Source: Yersinia massiliensis CCUG 53443 | GTDB taxonomy: Bacteria > Pseudomonadota > Gammaproteobacteria > Enterobacterales > Enterobacteriaceae | Assembly: GCF_000312485.1 (NCBI RefSeq) | Contig: NZ_HE997644.1 | Location: 416,123 to 480,122, forward strand | Direction: 5' to 3' | DNA: 64,000 nt | Shown: positions 30,300 through 39,088 of the stretch, piece by piece | Layout: each line of letters starts with the position of its first letter | Position numbering within the stretch: position 1 is the stretch's first letter | Made by a program: the position numbers and the translations under genes | The notes under the pieces: generated by a model | Databases searched by the model: none | Told to the model about the DNA's origin: nothing | Seen by the model: the letters and a program-made list of their open reading frames with translations, nothing else

Positions 30300-30542
30300 A
30301 TGGATAAGCAAGACTGGCATCCGGCAGATATAGTGGCGGGGTTGAAAAAACGTGGCACATCGATGGCCGCTGTTTCCAGAGAGGCTGGATTAGCGTCTTC
30401 AACACTGGCCAATGCACTGCTACGCCATTGGCCGAAGGGGGAAAGATTGATAGCAGAAGTATTAGAGTTACAACCTGCAGAGATCTGGCCTTCACGTTAT
30501 CTAACACCTAAAAAATCTCGAAAGATAGTTCGCACGGAATGA
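30300..30542 (+). CDS. Ner-like (Nlp/SfsB family) DNA-binding regulator
   Basis: 80 residues from the ATG at 30300, which has GGAGAA upstream; an upstream TTG in frame is less likely. The phage Mu Ner-type HTH is visible in WHPADIVAGLKKRGTSMAAV, SREAGLASSTLANAL and WPKGERLIAEVLELQPAEIW. Such proteins are transcription repressors of phage origin or host regulators (Nlp). Divergent from XRE regulator 2 with shared operators, a genetic-switch arrangement. Confidence 0.85.
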   Translation: MDKQDWHPADIVAGLKKRGTSMAAVSREAGLASSTLANALLRHWPKGERLIAEVLELQPAEIWPSRYLTPKKSRKIVRTE

Positions 30543-30777
30543 GTTAAAAGAGATTAACTCCGCTTTCTATAATAAAAAAGAAAGCAGAGTTATTAGGTTT
30601 CAAGCGGATTTTGATACAGCTTGCTCTCTGGGTAATCGCGTTGTCCATTGGCCTAAACCAGAAAACATCGGCTCACTGGTTTTTCAGGTTACTGACAATA
30701 TCACCTCTATTCAGACTGCTAATTTCATGATTCCACTTCAGAGTGCTAACATTTGGAAAGTAAAGCAACAGCATTAA
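30529..30777 (+). other. Open frame without a start, possible gene remnant
   Basis: From 30529 to a TAA at 30775-30777 a frame stays open for 82 codons, in a frame offset from the Ner-like gene and without a good start codon. It has ordinary amino acid composition (for example GNRVVHWPKPENIGSLVFQV). It may be the 3' remnant of a lost gene. I do not recognise the family. An inverted repeat at 30555-30592 lies at its left end. Confidence 0.25.
30555..30592 (+). terminator. Hairpin after the Ner-like gene
   Basis: TAACTCCGCTTTCT pairs with AGAAAGCAGAGTTA (one mismatch) around a 10-base A/T loop, 12 bases past the Ner-like stop. The following T run is weak. Confidence 0.55.
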
Positions 30778-30794
30778 TCTGCTGCTTTAAAAAA

Positions 30795-32588
30795 TTAGTT
30801 CTGTACTTTATTAACAAAATCTTGATATGGATTGACTCCATTCATCATTCCTTTGATTGCGATAAAAGAGGTCCCAAAATTTCTTACCACTGATTCTGTT
30901 GATGCATTTATCTCAGATTCAACAGAGAGTCTTTTCTTTAGACCTACTTTGAGTATTAATAATTGATGAGAAAGTTTTTCAATTAAATCAATCCAAGTAT
31001 CAATACACTCCTCGCGAGTCATGCTATCAATAAAGCTTATTGCGTACTTCTTGGAAATTTTATGTTCTAAAATTGTTTCCATCAAATGAGAAATTGCATG
31101 AATTATCATGAAGGATGAACCTCTTTCATTTAGTAATGATAAGACCGTACTTTCATGAGAAGTTATAGATTTATCTTTCATTTTTTCTAAAAGATTTTCT
31201 TTATAAAGATTACATGCTTCTAGAAGAGTAAATACAAAAACAAGGTGTTGAGCTGTAATAGTATTTTGGAACGCTATGTTATACAGTTCAGAGTCATCCC
31301 AAATCTTAGTTTTTTTATGATAACTATCTTTGGGGTTTCCGTGCCATGATACTAATGCTTGTGCTGCTGTGTGCGCATCGATGCGTAATGATTTATCACC
31401 TTCGAGTTTATGTCCACGTAATCCACCATCATAAGTAGCAATTTTAATTTTTTTAAATGATTCTCGTAACCTTTTTTGAATAGGATCGTTGGCTTTAAAA
31501 TCAGACGGAATAACGATGTTTTGACTGTTATTGAATCTAGTAATATCTTGTATTTTTTGTAGGTTTGAACATTTGATAAATCTAATTCCAATGAATATAT
31601 TTTCTAAACCACTTTCTTCAAGTGTTCCTAGCGAACCTGTCGTTTGAGCACCATTAACTATTGATAGCCCTCTTATTTTCTTTATTTTTCCAGTAATCTC
31701 GTTACCATTTTTTTCGACTTCATAGTCATGAACTAATGCTGTTACCCCATTGTTAAAAACAAAAAAATCATTTTTTTGTTTTTTAGCAGACTTCTGAATT
31801 CCTGCATTAATTACTTTATCTTTATCTTTATTATTCGCCCCCATAAAACCACGTACGTTTGCACTAAAAAGTAAGTCTTTATGTTTTTTATAAAGAGTGG
31901 ATAACCACTCACCAGTAATACTGGTCATAAATGCCTCCCAACCATCACCATTTCTTATGTATCCAAAAGTGTCATCAGGTAGGATGATCTCATCTTCAAT
32001 TAATATGGCATTTTTAGATGATCTATAATACTCATCTAAAGTCTCTAAACCTACTTCTTTAATACTTAAGTCTATATCCTTTATCGACTTAAATTGTTCT
32101 CTTAATTGACTTCTTCCAGACTCAAGAAGAGGAAGCATCTGTTGCTTAACTTGTGTACTTTCAGGACAATTATGCAGATACCAAAAGTGAATCATGCTAA
32201 TTTCATTTTTTTTAATAGCATCTCGAGCTTCGCCAATATGTGGGCGTATCCCTTCTGGTATATCTTTTAGTGGTGTTGAAAATAGTACTCCAATTGCATA
32301 TGAAAGATCTGCACCTTTGTTCCCTTTAGCTGTAGGCTTGAAATTCTGAGCCTCATAAGCTTGTATGACAACTATAGATCTTTGCTCTTTGTTTATATAA
32401 AGAAGATCAATTTTACAATCATCCCCACCCGCAGTTACAGCAGGACCTATATCGTTTAACGGATCATCGATTCCATAAAATAGCTCTAGTGCAAATACTG
32501 CACATCGATTTTCTTTAAATCTCTCAAGATCTGTACGTTGATTTAATGCACTGATAAACGAGCTATCATCAAACTTTGTATAGGCCAT
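30795..32588 (-). CDS. AIPR-family abortive phage infection protein
   Basis: 597 residues, AT-rich compared with its neighbours. The central AIPR signature segments are LFSANVRGFMGANNKDKDKV (about 265), FFVFNNGVTALVHDY (about 297) and GLSIVNGAQTTGSLG (about 330). The N-terminal region has DDCKIDLLYI followed by IVVIQAYE, which fits a PD-(D/E)xK restriction-like nuclease core, though the usual final Lys appears replaced. AIPR proteins are named after abortive phage resistance in Lactococcus. Start ATG has AAGGATT upstream. It stands alone, next to XRE/Ner-type regulators and hip genes, in a small defence-type patch. Confidence 0.85.
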   Translation of the reverse strand: MAYTKFDDSSFISALNQRTDLERFKENRCAVFALELFYGIDDPLNDIGPAVTAGGDDCKIDLLYINKEQRSIVVIQAYEAQNFKPTAKGNKGADLSYAIGVLFSTPLKDIPEGIRPHIGEARDAIKKNEISMIHFWYLHNCPESTQVKQQMLPLLESGRSQLREQFKSIKDIDLSIKEVGLETLDEYYRSSKNAILIEDEIILPDDTFGYIRNGDGWEAFMTSITGEWLSTLYKKHKDLLFSANVRGFMGANNKDKDKVINAGIQKSAKKQKNDFFVFNNGVTALVHDYEVEKNGNEITGKIKKIRGLSIVNGAQTTGSLGTLEESGLENIFIGIRFIKCSNLQKIQDITRFNNSQNIVIPSDFKANDPIQKRLRESFKKIKIATYDGGLRGHKLEGDKSLRIDAHTAAQALVSWHGNPKDSYHKKTKIWDDSELYNIAFQNTITAQHLVFVFTLLEACNLYKENLLEKMKDKSITSHESTVLSLLNERGSSFMIIHAISHLMETILEHKISKKYAISFIDSMTREECIDTWIDLIEKLSHQLLILKVGLKKRLSVESEINASTESVVRNFGTSFIAIKGMMNGVNPYQDFVNKVQN

Positions 32589-32717
32589 ATTGAATCCTTG
32601 ATTGTATCGTTTTAATCACTTAACATTATCTTACACAATAAGTTATTTTTTAAAATATATAAATCAAAAAAATAGCGAACCGATCAAGAATTTCAATATA
32701 GTTTCATATATCAATTA

Positions 32718-32906
32718 TTATATTGCTAATTTATTTGACACAATATTTAGTGCTTGCCATTCATCAATCAAACGGTCAGAACTGGAATAAAAACTCTCGC
32801 TGCAGATTCCCATATCGACCAAAGAGGTAAAAGGCAGCTCCAATATAACAGAACTGATTGTCTCCTCTTTTAAATCAGTAGAAAATACTTGATTTATAGT
32901 ACCCAT
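32718..32906 (-). CDS. Small hypothetical frame downstream of truncated hipA
   Basis: 62 codons, AT-rich, starting 21 bases after the hipA stop, without a clear ribosome site. No family recognised (it contains ELPFTSLVDMGICSESFYSS). It might be a decayed remnant of the lost 3' part of hipA or a chance frame. Confidence 0.2.
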   Translation of the reverse strand: MGTINQVFSTDLKEETISSVILELPFTSLVDMGICSESFYSSSDRLIDEWQALNIVSNKLAI

Positions 32907-32927
32907 GATAATTTTAAGTTAACATAT

Positions 32928-33506
32928 TTAATTACCATTAGCGGCTATATAGCCTATAGGCAATTTAAGAATATGACTCGTTGGTGTACTTCCTTCTGGC
33001 CGATGCCATTGATTCTGATACCACAGTAAGGCTGTTTTCTCTTGTGCCCCAGCCAAAGAAATACGGAAATCATCAATATCGGCCTCCATGCCTAAAGGTG
33101 CCTCCTTATACCCTAAGAGTAATTTTTCTATCTCATTGTCATTTAAAGGCGTTGCATGGATCTCGGTGACAGAATTTATTTGCTGGCCTTCTGGGTATAA
33201 TTGTATTGCCCCTACGCAATCACTCCCTATTTGGGAGAGTAAATCAAAAGGTTGCTTTGTTGGTGTTTGAAAACGCGCTTGAATACGGCTGCGAATAGAT
33301 TCACTGTCAGGCAGAAGGTTATCAAAAAAATTATAAACAACCTCCCCACGGAATTTCACCGTTTGTAGCGGTAACGACAGAGAAATCGCACGTGCTCCAC
33401 TGCGTTCAAGCCAGCTATCATGATAGAAAAAAGAGATTTCACCACCAGCAGCCTTCTCCAAGGTACCAACTACGATGCCGTTTAATGCAAGGGTTAACTT
33501 TTCCAT
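32928..33506 (-). pseudogene. hipA: hipA, truncated to its N-terminal part
   Basis: 192 residues versus about 440 in HipA. The N-terminal subdomain matches well: ARAISLSLPLQTVKFRG, NFFDNLLPDSESIRSRI, PFDLLSQIGSDCVGAIQLYP and DFRISLAGAQEKTALL, including the Ser (Ser150 in E. coli) and the P-loop-like AGAQEKTAL. The frame stops just after THILKLPIG-type sequence, so the C-terminal kinase core with the catalytic and metal-binding Asp residues is missing. It cannot phosphorylate GltX as HipA does. It starts 3 bases after hipB, with GGAGTGG as ribosome site. The fragment might still bind HipB; this is inference. Confidence 0.9.
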
Positions 33507-33509
33507 ACA

Positions 33510-33761
33510 TTACCACTCCTGATCCCAGGTTGTATTATCCTTAATATTGCTGTTCCTTGGCCTAACCTGTAGCTCTAAATCCAGTGCTGCCAATAACTTA
33601 AACAGCGTATCTAATCTGGTACCATCAGGATGGTTTTCAAACTCTGATACTGTTGATTGCTTCAAACCTACCGTCTCGGCTGTTTTTCGCTGAGTCAGCT
33701 TACTTTTTTTGCGTTCATTCCGTAGTCTATTTGCCAACATTGCAGCAGAGGTAATTTTCAT
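33510..33761 (-). CDS. hipB: HipB antitoxin / repressor
   Basis: 83 residues with an XRE-type HTH (KLTQRKTAETVGLKQSTVSE) and the HipB-type continuation FENHPDGTRLDTLFKLLAAL. The C-terminus ends DQEW, matching the flexible tail of E. coli HipB with its terminal Glu-Trp. HipB dimers bind TATCC-N8-GGATA operators and repress hipBA. Four such operators lie directly upstream. With hipA truncated, HipB is left as a repressor without an active toxin. Confidence 0.93.
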   Translation of the reverse strand: MKITSAAMLANRLRNERKKSKLTQRKTAETVGLKQSTVSEFENHPDGTRLDTLFKLLAALDLELQVRPRNSNIKDNTTWDQEW

Positions 33762-33763
33762 AA

Positions 33764-33863
33764 TATCCTCCCAAGCGGATATTTTTAGTATATCCCCTAT
33801 AAGGGATAAATCAATTTTTATCCGCTGTAAGGGATAAAGCGTAAATATCCGCTATAAGGGATA
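33764..33863. promoter_or_regulatory. Four HipB operators between hipB and the APH(6)-like gene
   Basis: Four sites match TATCC-N8-GGATA exactly: 33764-33781, 33791-33808, 33819-33836 and 33846-33863. Their starts are 27, 28 and 27 bp apart. The first lies 2 bases from the hipB start codon and the last ends 14 bases before the start of the divergent kinase gene. E. coli hipBA also has four operators, so the array is intact although hipA is not. Confidence 0.95.
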
Positions 33864-33877
33864 AAATGGAGGCATTA

Positions 33878-34714
33878 ATGGAACAACATGAGCAGGCAGC
33901 AGGTCTGGCGAAATTACATCGGTATATCGAGCGTTGGCAATTAGTCGCCGAGGGTGAGGCATTTCACACGCCATCAAGCTGGCTGCAACCGGTGCGGTAT
34001 GGCGTTCAACCGGCGATGTTGAAAATTGCGATGACCCATGATGAGTGTCTCGGCGCACAGCTAATGCAGTGGTGGGCTGGCGAGGGTGCGGCCTGCGTTT
34101 TGGCGCTGGAGGAGGAAGCCATCCTCCTTGAGCGGATTTCTGGGCAAACATCGCTGTTAATCATGGTCCAAAGCGGGCAGGATGATGCCGCTAGCCGAAT
34201 AATATGCCATGTTGCTGCCCGCCTGCATGGGCAAAACAAACCCCTTCGTCCCGAACTCCCTGAGCTATCAACTCAGTTCGACGCACTCGAGGCTGCTGCT
34301 AAAACACAAGGCGGTATTTATGCCAATGCGGCGTCTATCGCCACAAAACTACTCGCGGCCCCACAAGACCTCACTGTTCTTCATGGCGATATCCATCATG
34401 GAAATATTCTTGATGCCGGTATTCGGGGCTGGCTCGCCATCGATCCTAAAGGTTTGATCGGTGAGCGTGGTTTCGATTTTGCTAATCTCTTTTGCAACCC
34501 TGATTTCACTACCGCGACCTCACCGAATAGGCTGAGCAGGCAAATCGATATCGTGGCTGAAACGGCGGCCCTTGATAGGCATCGCCTTCTTTCGTGGGTG
34601 GTCGCGTGGTCAGGGCTCTCCGCGTCATGGCACCTTGAAAGTGATAGCAATCCAGCAACTGCGCTCGCGGTTGCCAGCATCGCACTGGATGAACTTCGCC
34701 AATATGATTTTTAG
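33878..34714 (+). CDS. APH(6)-like aminoglycoside phosphotransferase
   Basis: 278 residues from the ATG at 33878, which has GGAGG five bases upstream; this is the same length as StrB (APH(6)-Id). The catalytic loop TVLHGDIHHGNILDAG and the metal-binding segment WLAIDPKGLIGERGFD match the APH(6)/hydroxyurea-phosphotransferase family, which phosphorylates streptomycin at O-6; chromosomal relatives may act on other substrates. Its promoter region contains four HipB operators, the last only 14 bases upstream, so HipB probably represses it. Downstream it converges with the thiolase gene. Confidence 0.85.
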   Translation: MEQHEQAAGLAKLHRYIERWQLVAEGEAFHTPSSWLQPVRYGVQPAMLKIAMTHDECLGAQLMQWWAGEGAACVLALEEEAILLERISGQTSLLIMVQSGQDDAASRIICHVAARLHGQNKPLRPELPELSTQFDALEAAAKTQGGIYANAASIATKLLAAPQDLTVLHGDIHHGNILDAGIRGWLAIDPKGLIGERGFDFANLFCNPDFTTATSPNRLSRQIDIVAETAALDRHRLLSWVVAWSGLSASWHLESDSNPATALAVASIALDELRQYDF

Positions 34715-34785
34715 CGGCGAGGGCTTTTCAGCAAGCCCCCGCAGTTTTATGGCGTTAGCCCTCAAGCGATGTACCAGTTCAGGTT

Positions 34786-35967
34786 TTAAACGCGCTCGAT
34801 AATCATCGCAATGCCCTGACCGCCACCAATACACAAGGTAGCTAGACCGGTGGTTTTATCTCGATTTTTCAATGCATGTACCAGCGTAACGAGGATACGT
34901 GCACCGCTGGCACCAATCGGATGACCCAGTGCAATCGCGCCCCCATTGACGTTAACCTTTGCCGGATCCAGCGCTAAATCACGCTGAACAGCCAGATATT
35001 GCGCGGCGAAGGCTTCGTTGGCTTCAATCAGGTCCAAATCTGCCATCGTCATACCGGCTCTGAGTAATGCTTTTTGTGTCGCCGGAATCGGCCCTAGCCC
35101 CATCACATCCGAACCTACCCCTGCTGATGCCCAGCTACGAATGCGGGCTAGTGGGACCAGACCTTGCTCACGAGCCACCTGTTCAGACATCAGCACGAGT
35201 GTGGCCGATGCATCATTAATACCCGAAGCATTACCTGCGGTGACCGTGCCGTCACGATCAAATGCCGGACGTAACTGCGCAAGGGATGCCAGAGTGGTAT
35301 CAGCACGGGGGAATTCATCTTGCTCGAAAATCCTTGGCTCTTTTTTCACCATCAGCGTCAACGGCACAATTTCATCTTTGAAATAGCCCGCTTGGATTGC
35401 CGCTATAGCCTTACGCTGTGAATCGACGGCCACTTGGTCTTGTTCCTGACGGCTCAATTGGTAGCGACGGGCGATATTCTCTGCGGTCATCCCCATATGG
35501 TAATCATTAAATGCACACCAGAGACCATCGCGGATCATCACGTCAACCAACTTGCCATCGCCCATCCGGTAACCCTGACGCGCTTTCTCCAGCAAATACG
35601 GTGCGACGCTCATGTTCTCCATACCGCCGGTCAAACAGACTTGGTTATCGCCACTCAAAATAGATTGAGCGCCAATCACTACGCTTTTGAGGCCCGAACC
35701 ACACACTTTATTGAGTGTTAGGGAGGAAACGCTCTCTTTAAGTCCCGCTCGACGGCTCACTTGATGTGCCGGATTCTGGCCAAGGCCTGCTTGGAGTACA
35801 TTGCCGAGAATGACTTCATCTATCTGGAGGTCGTCAGGCAACTCAGCCAGATTGGCCCGCACGGTTGCCGCCCCCAGCTCAACAGCCGATGTGCCTGCTA
35901 AGCTGCCCGAGAATTTACCGATGGCGGTACGTTTGGCACTCACAATAACGACTGAATGGTTCATCAT
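34786..35967 (-). CDS. Acetyl-CoA acetyltransferase-type thiolase
   Basis: About 393 residues. The start is one of two adjacent ATGs (35967 or 35964) with GGAGGT just upstream; the first overlaps the stop of the CoA-transferase beta gene as ATGA. Thiolase motifs: [12 protein letters not shown] with the acyl-enzyme Cys, [19 protein letters not shown] with the His, and [12 protein letters not shown] with the second Cys. It splits a 3-ketoacyl-CoA with CoA. As the last gene of the CitMHS-AtuA-CoA-transferase operon it should perform the final cleavage to acetyl-CoA plus a shorter acyl-CoA. Confidence 0.9.
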   Translation of the reverse strand: MMNHSVVIVSAKRTAIGKFSGSLAGTSAVELGAATVRANLAELPDDLQIDEVILGNVLQAGLGQNPAHQVSRRAGLKESVSSLTLNKVCGSGLKSVVIGAQSILSGDNQVCLTGGMENMSVAPYLLEKARQGYRMGDGKLVDVMIRDGLWCAFNDYHMGMTAENIARRYQLSRQEQDQVAVDSQRKAIAAIQAGYFKDEIVPLTLMVKKEPRIFEQDEFPRADTTLASLAQLRPAFDRDGTVTAGNASGINDASATLVLMSEQVAREQGLVPLARIRSWASAGVGSDVMGLGPIPATQKALLRAGMTMADLDLIEANEAFAAQYLAVQRDLALDPAKVNVNGGAIALGHPIGASGARILVTLVHALKNRDKTTGLATLCIGGGQGIAMIIERV

Positions 35968-36620
35968 GCCACCTCCGGTTGCTGCATCAGGCAAAGATCT
36001 TCGGAGACGGTAAATATCGCCTCTGTTTTGGCACGCAGTTCTTCTAAGGTCACGTCAGGGCTAATCTCATCGAGGATCATTTCGCCGTTGGCAAAGCGGA
36101 ACACCCCCAGTTCAGTGATCACTTTACTCACTTTTTCAACAGCGGTGAGTGGGTAGGTACATTGACGAAGTAGTTTGGCTTCACCGTTTTTAGCGCAGTG
36201 TTCCATGGCGATGATCACCCGCTTAGCACCGACCACCAGGTCCATCGCGCCCCCCATACCCGGCACCATTTTCCCGGGGACAACCCAATTCGCCAGACTA
36301 CCGTGCTCATCAACTTGCAAACTGCCTAGCACGCAAACATCCACATGCCCACCACGAATCAGAGCAAAAGAGAACGCACTGTCAAACATGGCTGCCCCGG
36401 GGATCATGCCGCATAACTGCCCACCCGCATTGACCAGCTTGGCATTTTCCTCAGTGATAGGGCCGAGGCCGAGAAAACCGTTTTCAGATTGAAAGGTGAC
36501 ATCGATACCCGAGGGAAGATAATTCGCCACTTTGGTGGGTAAGCCGATGCCGAGATTAACGACGTCGCCATCGCGTAGTTCTAGCGCGACACGCCGCGCG
36601 ATACGTTCTTTGGCATTCAT
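35964..36620 (-). CDS. 3-oxoacid/acetate CoA-transferase, beta subunit
   Basis: 218 residues, AtoA/ScoB-type. The catalytic Glu lies in [12 protein letters not shown], and [20 protein letters not shown] and [11 protein letters not shown] are typical of the family. With the alpha subunit encoded just upstream (4-base overlap) it transfers CoA from a donor such as acetyl-CoA or succinyl-CoA to a 3-keto acid. Confidence 0.92.
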   Translation of the reverse strand: MNAKERIARRVALELRDGDVVNLGIGLPTKVANYLPSGIDVTFQSENGFLGLGPITEENAKLVNAGGQLCGMIPGAAMFDSAFSFALIRGGHVDVCVLGSLQVDEHGSLANWVVPGKMVPGMGGAMDLVVGAKRVIIAMEHCAKNGEAKLLRQCTYPLTAVEKVSKVITELGVFRFANGEMILDEISPDVTLEELRAKTEAIFTVSEDLCLMQQPEVA

Positions 36621-37276
36621 GCGCAGGCTCCTACAAAGAGATGGTCCACCAAAGCGCCGGGCGTCACGATATTTTCTGGGTCCAATGCGCCGACGGTGGC
36701 AATAGTGTCGACTTGTGCCACGACGGTATCGGCAGCCAGTGCCATTAATGGGTTGAAGTTGCGGGCGGTCAGGTGGTAGATCAAATTCCCTTGCTGATCG
36801 GCAAGGCTGGCCTCAAGGATAGCCAAATCAGCCCGCAGTGGCCGTTCAAGCAGATAAGCCACGCCGTCAAGGGTCAGCGTCTGTTTACCCTCTTCCACCA
36901 CCGTCCCCACGCCTGTTGGGGTGAGGAATCCCCCGAGGCCCGCGCCACCAGCACGAATTTGCTCCACCAGCGTTCCTTGGGGAACCAGCACGACATCCAA
37001 TTCGCCGCTAATCATTTTTTTGCCCGTTTCTGGGTTGGTACCAATGTGTGAAGCAATGACTTTTTTTACCTGACCATTTGCAATCAATGGGCCAACACCG
37101 GTGTCGATAAAGCCAGTATCGTTACCTATCAGGACGAGATCTTTTACGCCGGACTTGATGATTTCCGCGACTAAATATTCGGGGGTTCCGACGCCCATAA
37201 AACCGCCAAACATAATAGACATGCCATCATGTAATAAGGCGCGGAATTGCGCAGCGTCGAGGTTTTTATTCTTCAT
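36617..37276 (-). CDS. 3-oxoacid/acetate CoA-transferase, alpha subunit
   Basis: 219 residues from the ATG at 37276, chosen because an AGAGAT site precedes it and the N-terminus then lines up with AtoD; the frame extends 12 codons further. The CoA-binding glycine loop is in [35 protein letters not shown] is a strong AtoD-like block. It overlaps the beta gene by 4 bases, so both should be made in equal amounts. Confidence 0.92.
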   Translation of the reverse strand: MKNKNLDAAQFRALLHDGMSIMFGGFMGVGTPEYLVAEIIKSGVKDLVLIGNDTGFIDTGVGPLIANGQVKKVIASHIGTNPETGKKMISGELDVVLVPQGTLVEQIRAGGAGLGGFLTPTGVGTVVEEGKQTLTLDGVAYLLERPLRADLAILEASLADQQGNLIYHLTARNFNPLMALAADTVVAQVDTIATVGALDPENIVTPGALVDHLFVGACA

Positions 37277-37367
37277 AAATATCTCTTTATACATTTTTAG
37301 GCCATGAGCCATCCGGACGGAATATATTCCGCCGGAAGGTTCAGGCTATTTTACGAGGGCAATTAAT

Positions 37368-37667
37368 TTAGATATCCATATCCATTAACGCAGAGCTAAG
37401 ACCTTTCCCGTGCATGTCTAATGCCAGTGAACGAGTGACGCCGCCGCCAAGTGCGCTGTACATCACAAAGTTTAGCGCCGAGATAGCGGGCAGTTCATAG
37501 CGAACCACATCACCAAAAACAATATCGCCAAACCAATCTTTCACTTTATCGGCCGTCACTGCTGACTTTATTTTTTCGTAATCGTCTGGGTGATAAGCAA
37601 TTAAAGAGATATTGGAAATATTGCCTTTATCACCGGTACGAGAATGCGCTATTTCACGTAATTTCAT
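37368..37667 (-). CDS. AtuA-like C-terminal (ferredoxin-fold) protein
   Basis: 99 residues beginning LREIAHSRTGDKGNISNISL, the signature of the small domain found at the C-terminus of long AtuA proteins or as a separate gene. Its start codon overlaps the stop of the AtuA-like gene (ATGA), so the two polypeptides are probably one functional unit. AtuA is required for acyclic terpene (citronellol/geraniol) growth in Pseudomonas, but its reaction is unknown and many homologues sit in other pathways. Confidence 0.82.
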   Translation of the reverse strand: MKLREIAHSRTGDKGNISNISLIAYHPDDYEKIKSAVTADKVKDWFGDIVFGDVVRYELPAISALNFVMYSALGGGVTRSLALDMHGKGLSSALMDMDI

Positions 37668-39007
37668 TGTGCACTCTCCAAATAAGTGACCGTTGCTTGA
37701 GTATATTTTCGTGGCAATAACGTTGAGTCCATTGCCAGAATTTCTTTGACCGATTTCATTACGCCACCACCGCCGGCGGGGCCATTGGTATAGAGCGTTT
37801 CCACTTCATTGCCCACTTTCACGGCTTCTTGGCGTGACTGGCAGCGCGCCGCCACTCGAGCCCGAACTTCGTAAGGTTCACTGCGTTGAGAACGTTGTGC
37901 GCCGTGTAAGGCGTTGACACCAATCAAATCGAAGCGTGTTTCGAGTAATGCTAAGCGGCAAATCTCAAAACGTTCCCGAACAATATCCAGCGCTAATTGC
38001 CCCCGCGCTACCGCCCCCGGTCCTGCATAAGCAATTTCACCTTCACCAATAAAACCGTCCTGATACCCTACGGAGACTTTCAATGTGTCGGTTCGCGCTG
38101 CGCCTTTAGCGCCGCTCACTCTCACGACATCGGGGCCCTGTTGGGTAAAGCTGACGTTGCTGAAATCAGCAACAACATCGGGCGTTAAATAGCGATCAGG
38201 ACGGTGAATTTCATACATCAATTGTTCTTTGCAGGTATCGACGCAGACACAACCGCCGGAACCCGCCACTTTAGTGATAATGGCATCACCATTAGCATCG
38301 ACTTGCGCAATAGGGAAACCGAGCTGCGCCAAATTCGGGATATCTTTGAACCCTGGATCAGCGTAATAGCCCCCCGTCACTTGTCCGCCACATTCAAGCA
38401 GATGACCAATACATGTCCCTTTACCAAGACGCTCCCAATCATCCGCCGCCCAACCAAAAGCGTGAATCATGGTCGATAAAAACAGCGAAGGATCAGCGAC
38501 CCGCCCAGCAATGACCACATCTGCGTTGTCATTCAGCGCCTGAACCAATCCGTCCACACCCATATAAGCATTGGCTGACAGGATCGTTTTTCCCGATTGT
38601 GAGACGGGAACACCTGCTTCATCCAGTGTCAGATTGAGCGAAAGCAAGGTCTCCAGCACATCATCACCGCCGACGACAGCGACTTTAATCTTTGGCAGAT
38701 TAAGTTCCCGTGCAACAGCGATAACCGCTTCCCCTGCTGCTTGAGGGTTGGCTGACCCCATATTAGTGACGATACGAATGCCTTTGGCGAGACAGACAGG
38801 GAGTACCGCACGCATTCTGTCGATCAGTAATTCGTTGTAACCTTTGCTGGCGTCTTGCTGTTTTTGCTTTTGACCAATGGCGATGGTTCTCTCGGCCAAA
38901 CATTCAAATACCAGATAATCGATATCCCCTTTTTCGGCCAATTCGACTGCGGGTTCGATACGGTCACCGGCATAGCCAGCACCTGAACCAATCCTGATTT
39001 TCTTCAT
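37664..39007 (-). CDS. AtuA-like protein (DUF1446)
   Basis: 447 residues from the ATG at 39007, which has AAGGAT upstream; nine further codons upstream are probably not translated. IRIGSGAGYAGDRIEPAVEL at the N-terminus and VVIAGRVADPSLFLSTM are DUF1446 hallmarks. Found between a citrate-type transporter and CoA-transferase genes, it probably activates or rearranges the imported acid before CoA transfer. The exact reaction is not known for the family. Confidence 0.85.
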   Translation of the reverse strand: MKKIRIGSGAGYAGDRIEPAVELAEKGDIDYLVFECLAERTIAIGQKQKQQDASKGYNELLIDRMRAVLPVCLAKGIRIVTNMGSANPQAAGEAVIAVARELNLPKIKVAVVGGDDVLETLLSLNLTLDEAGVPVSQSGKTILSANAYMGVDGLVQALNDNADVVIAGRVADPSLFLSTMIHAFGWAADDWERLGKGTCIGHLLECGGQVTGGYYADPGFKDIPNLAQLGFPIAQVDANGDAIITKVAGSGGCVCVDTCKEQLMYEIHRPDRYLTPDVVADFSNVSFTQQGPDVVRVSGAKGAARTDTLKVSVGYQDGFIGEGEIAYAGPGAVARGQLALDIVRERFEICRLALLETRFDLIGVNALHGAQRSQRSEPYEVRARVAARCQSRQEAVKVGNEVETLYTNGPAGGGGVMKSVKEILAMDSTLLPRKYTQATVTYLESAQ

Positions 39008-39088
39008 TACTTTATCCTTATTGATGACATTCAATATGTTGCATCGCTAAATCAATTTGTTTCAGCGCCAAATCAATATGTTGCATCG

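Noticed and set aside
30795..32588. AIPR gene as toxin partner of the XRE regulators
   Set aside because: It is on the other side of the Ner-like gene with its own ribosome site and a 250-base gap; there is no operon link to support a toxin-antitoxin pair.
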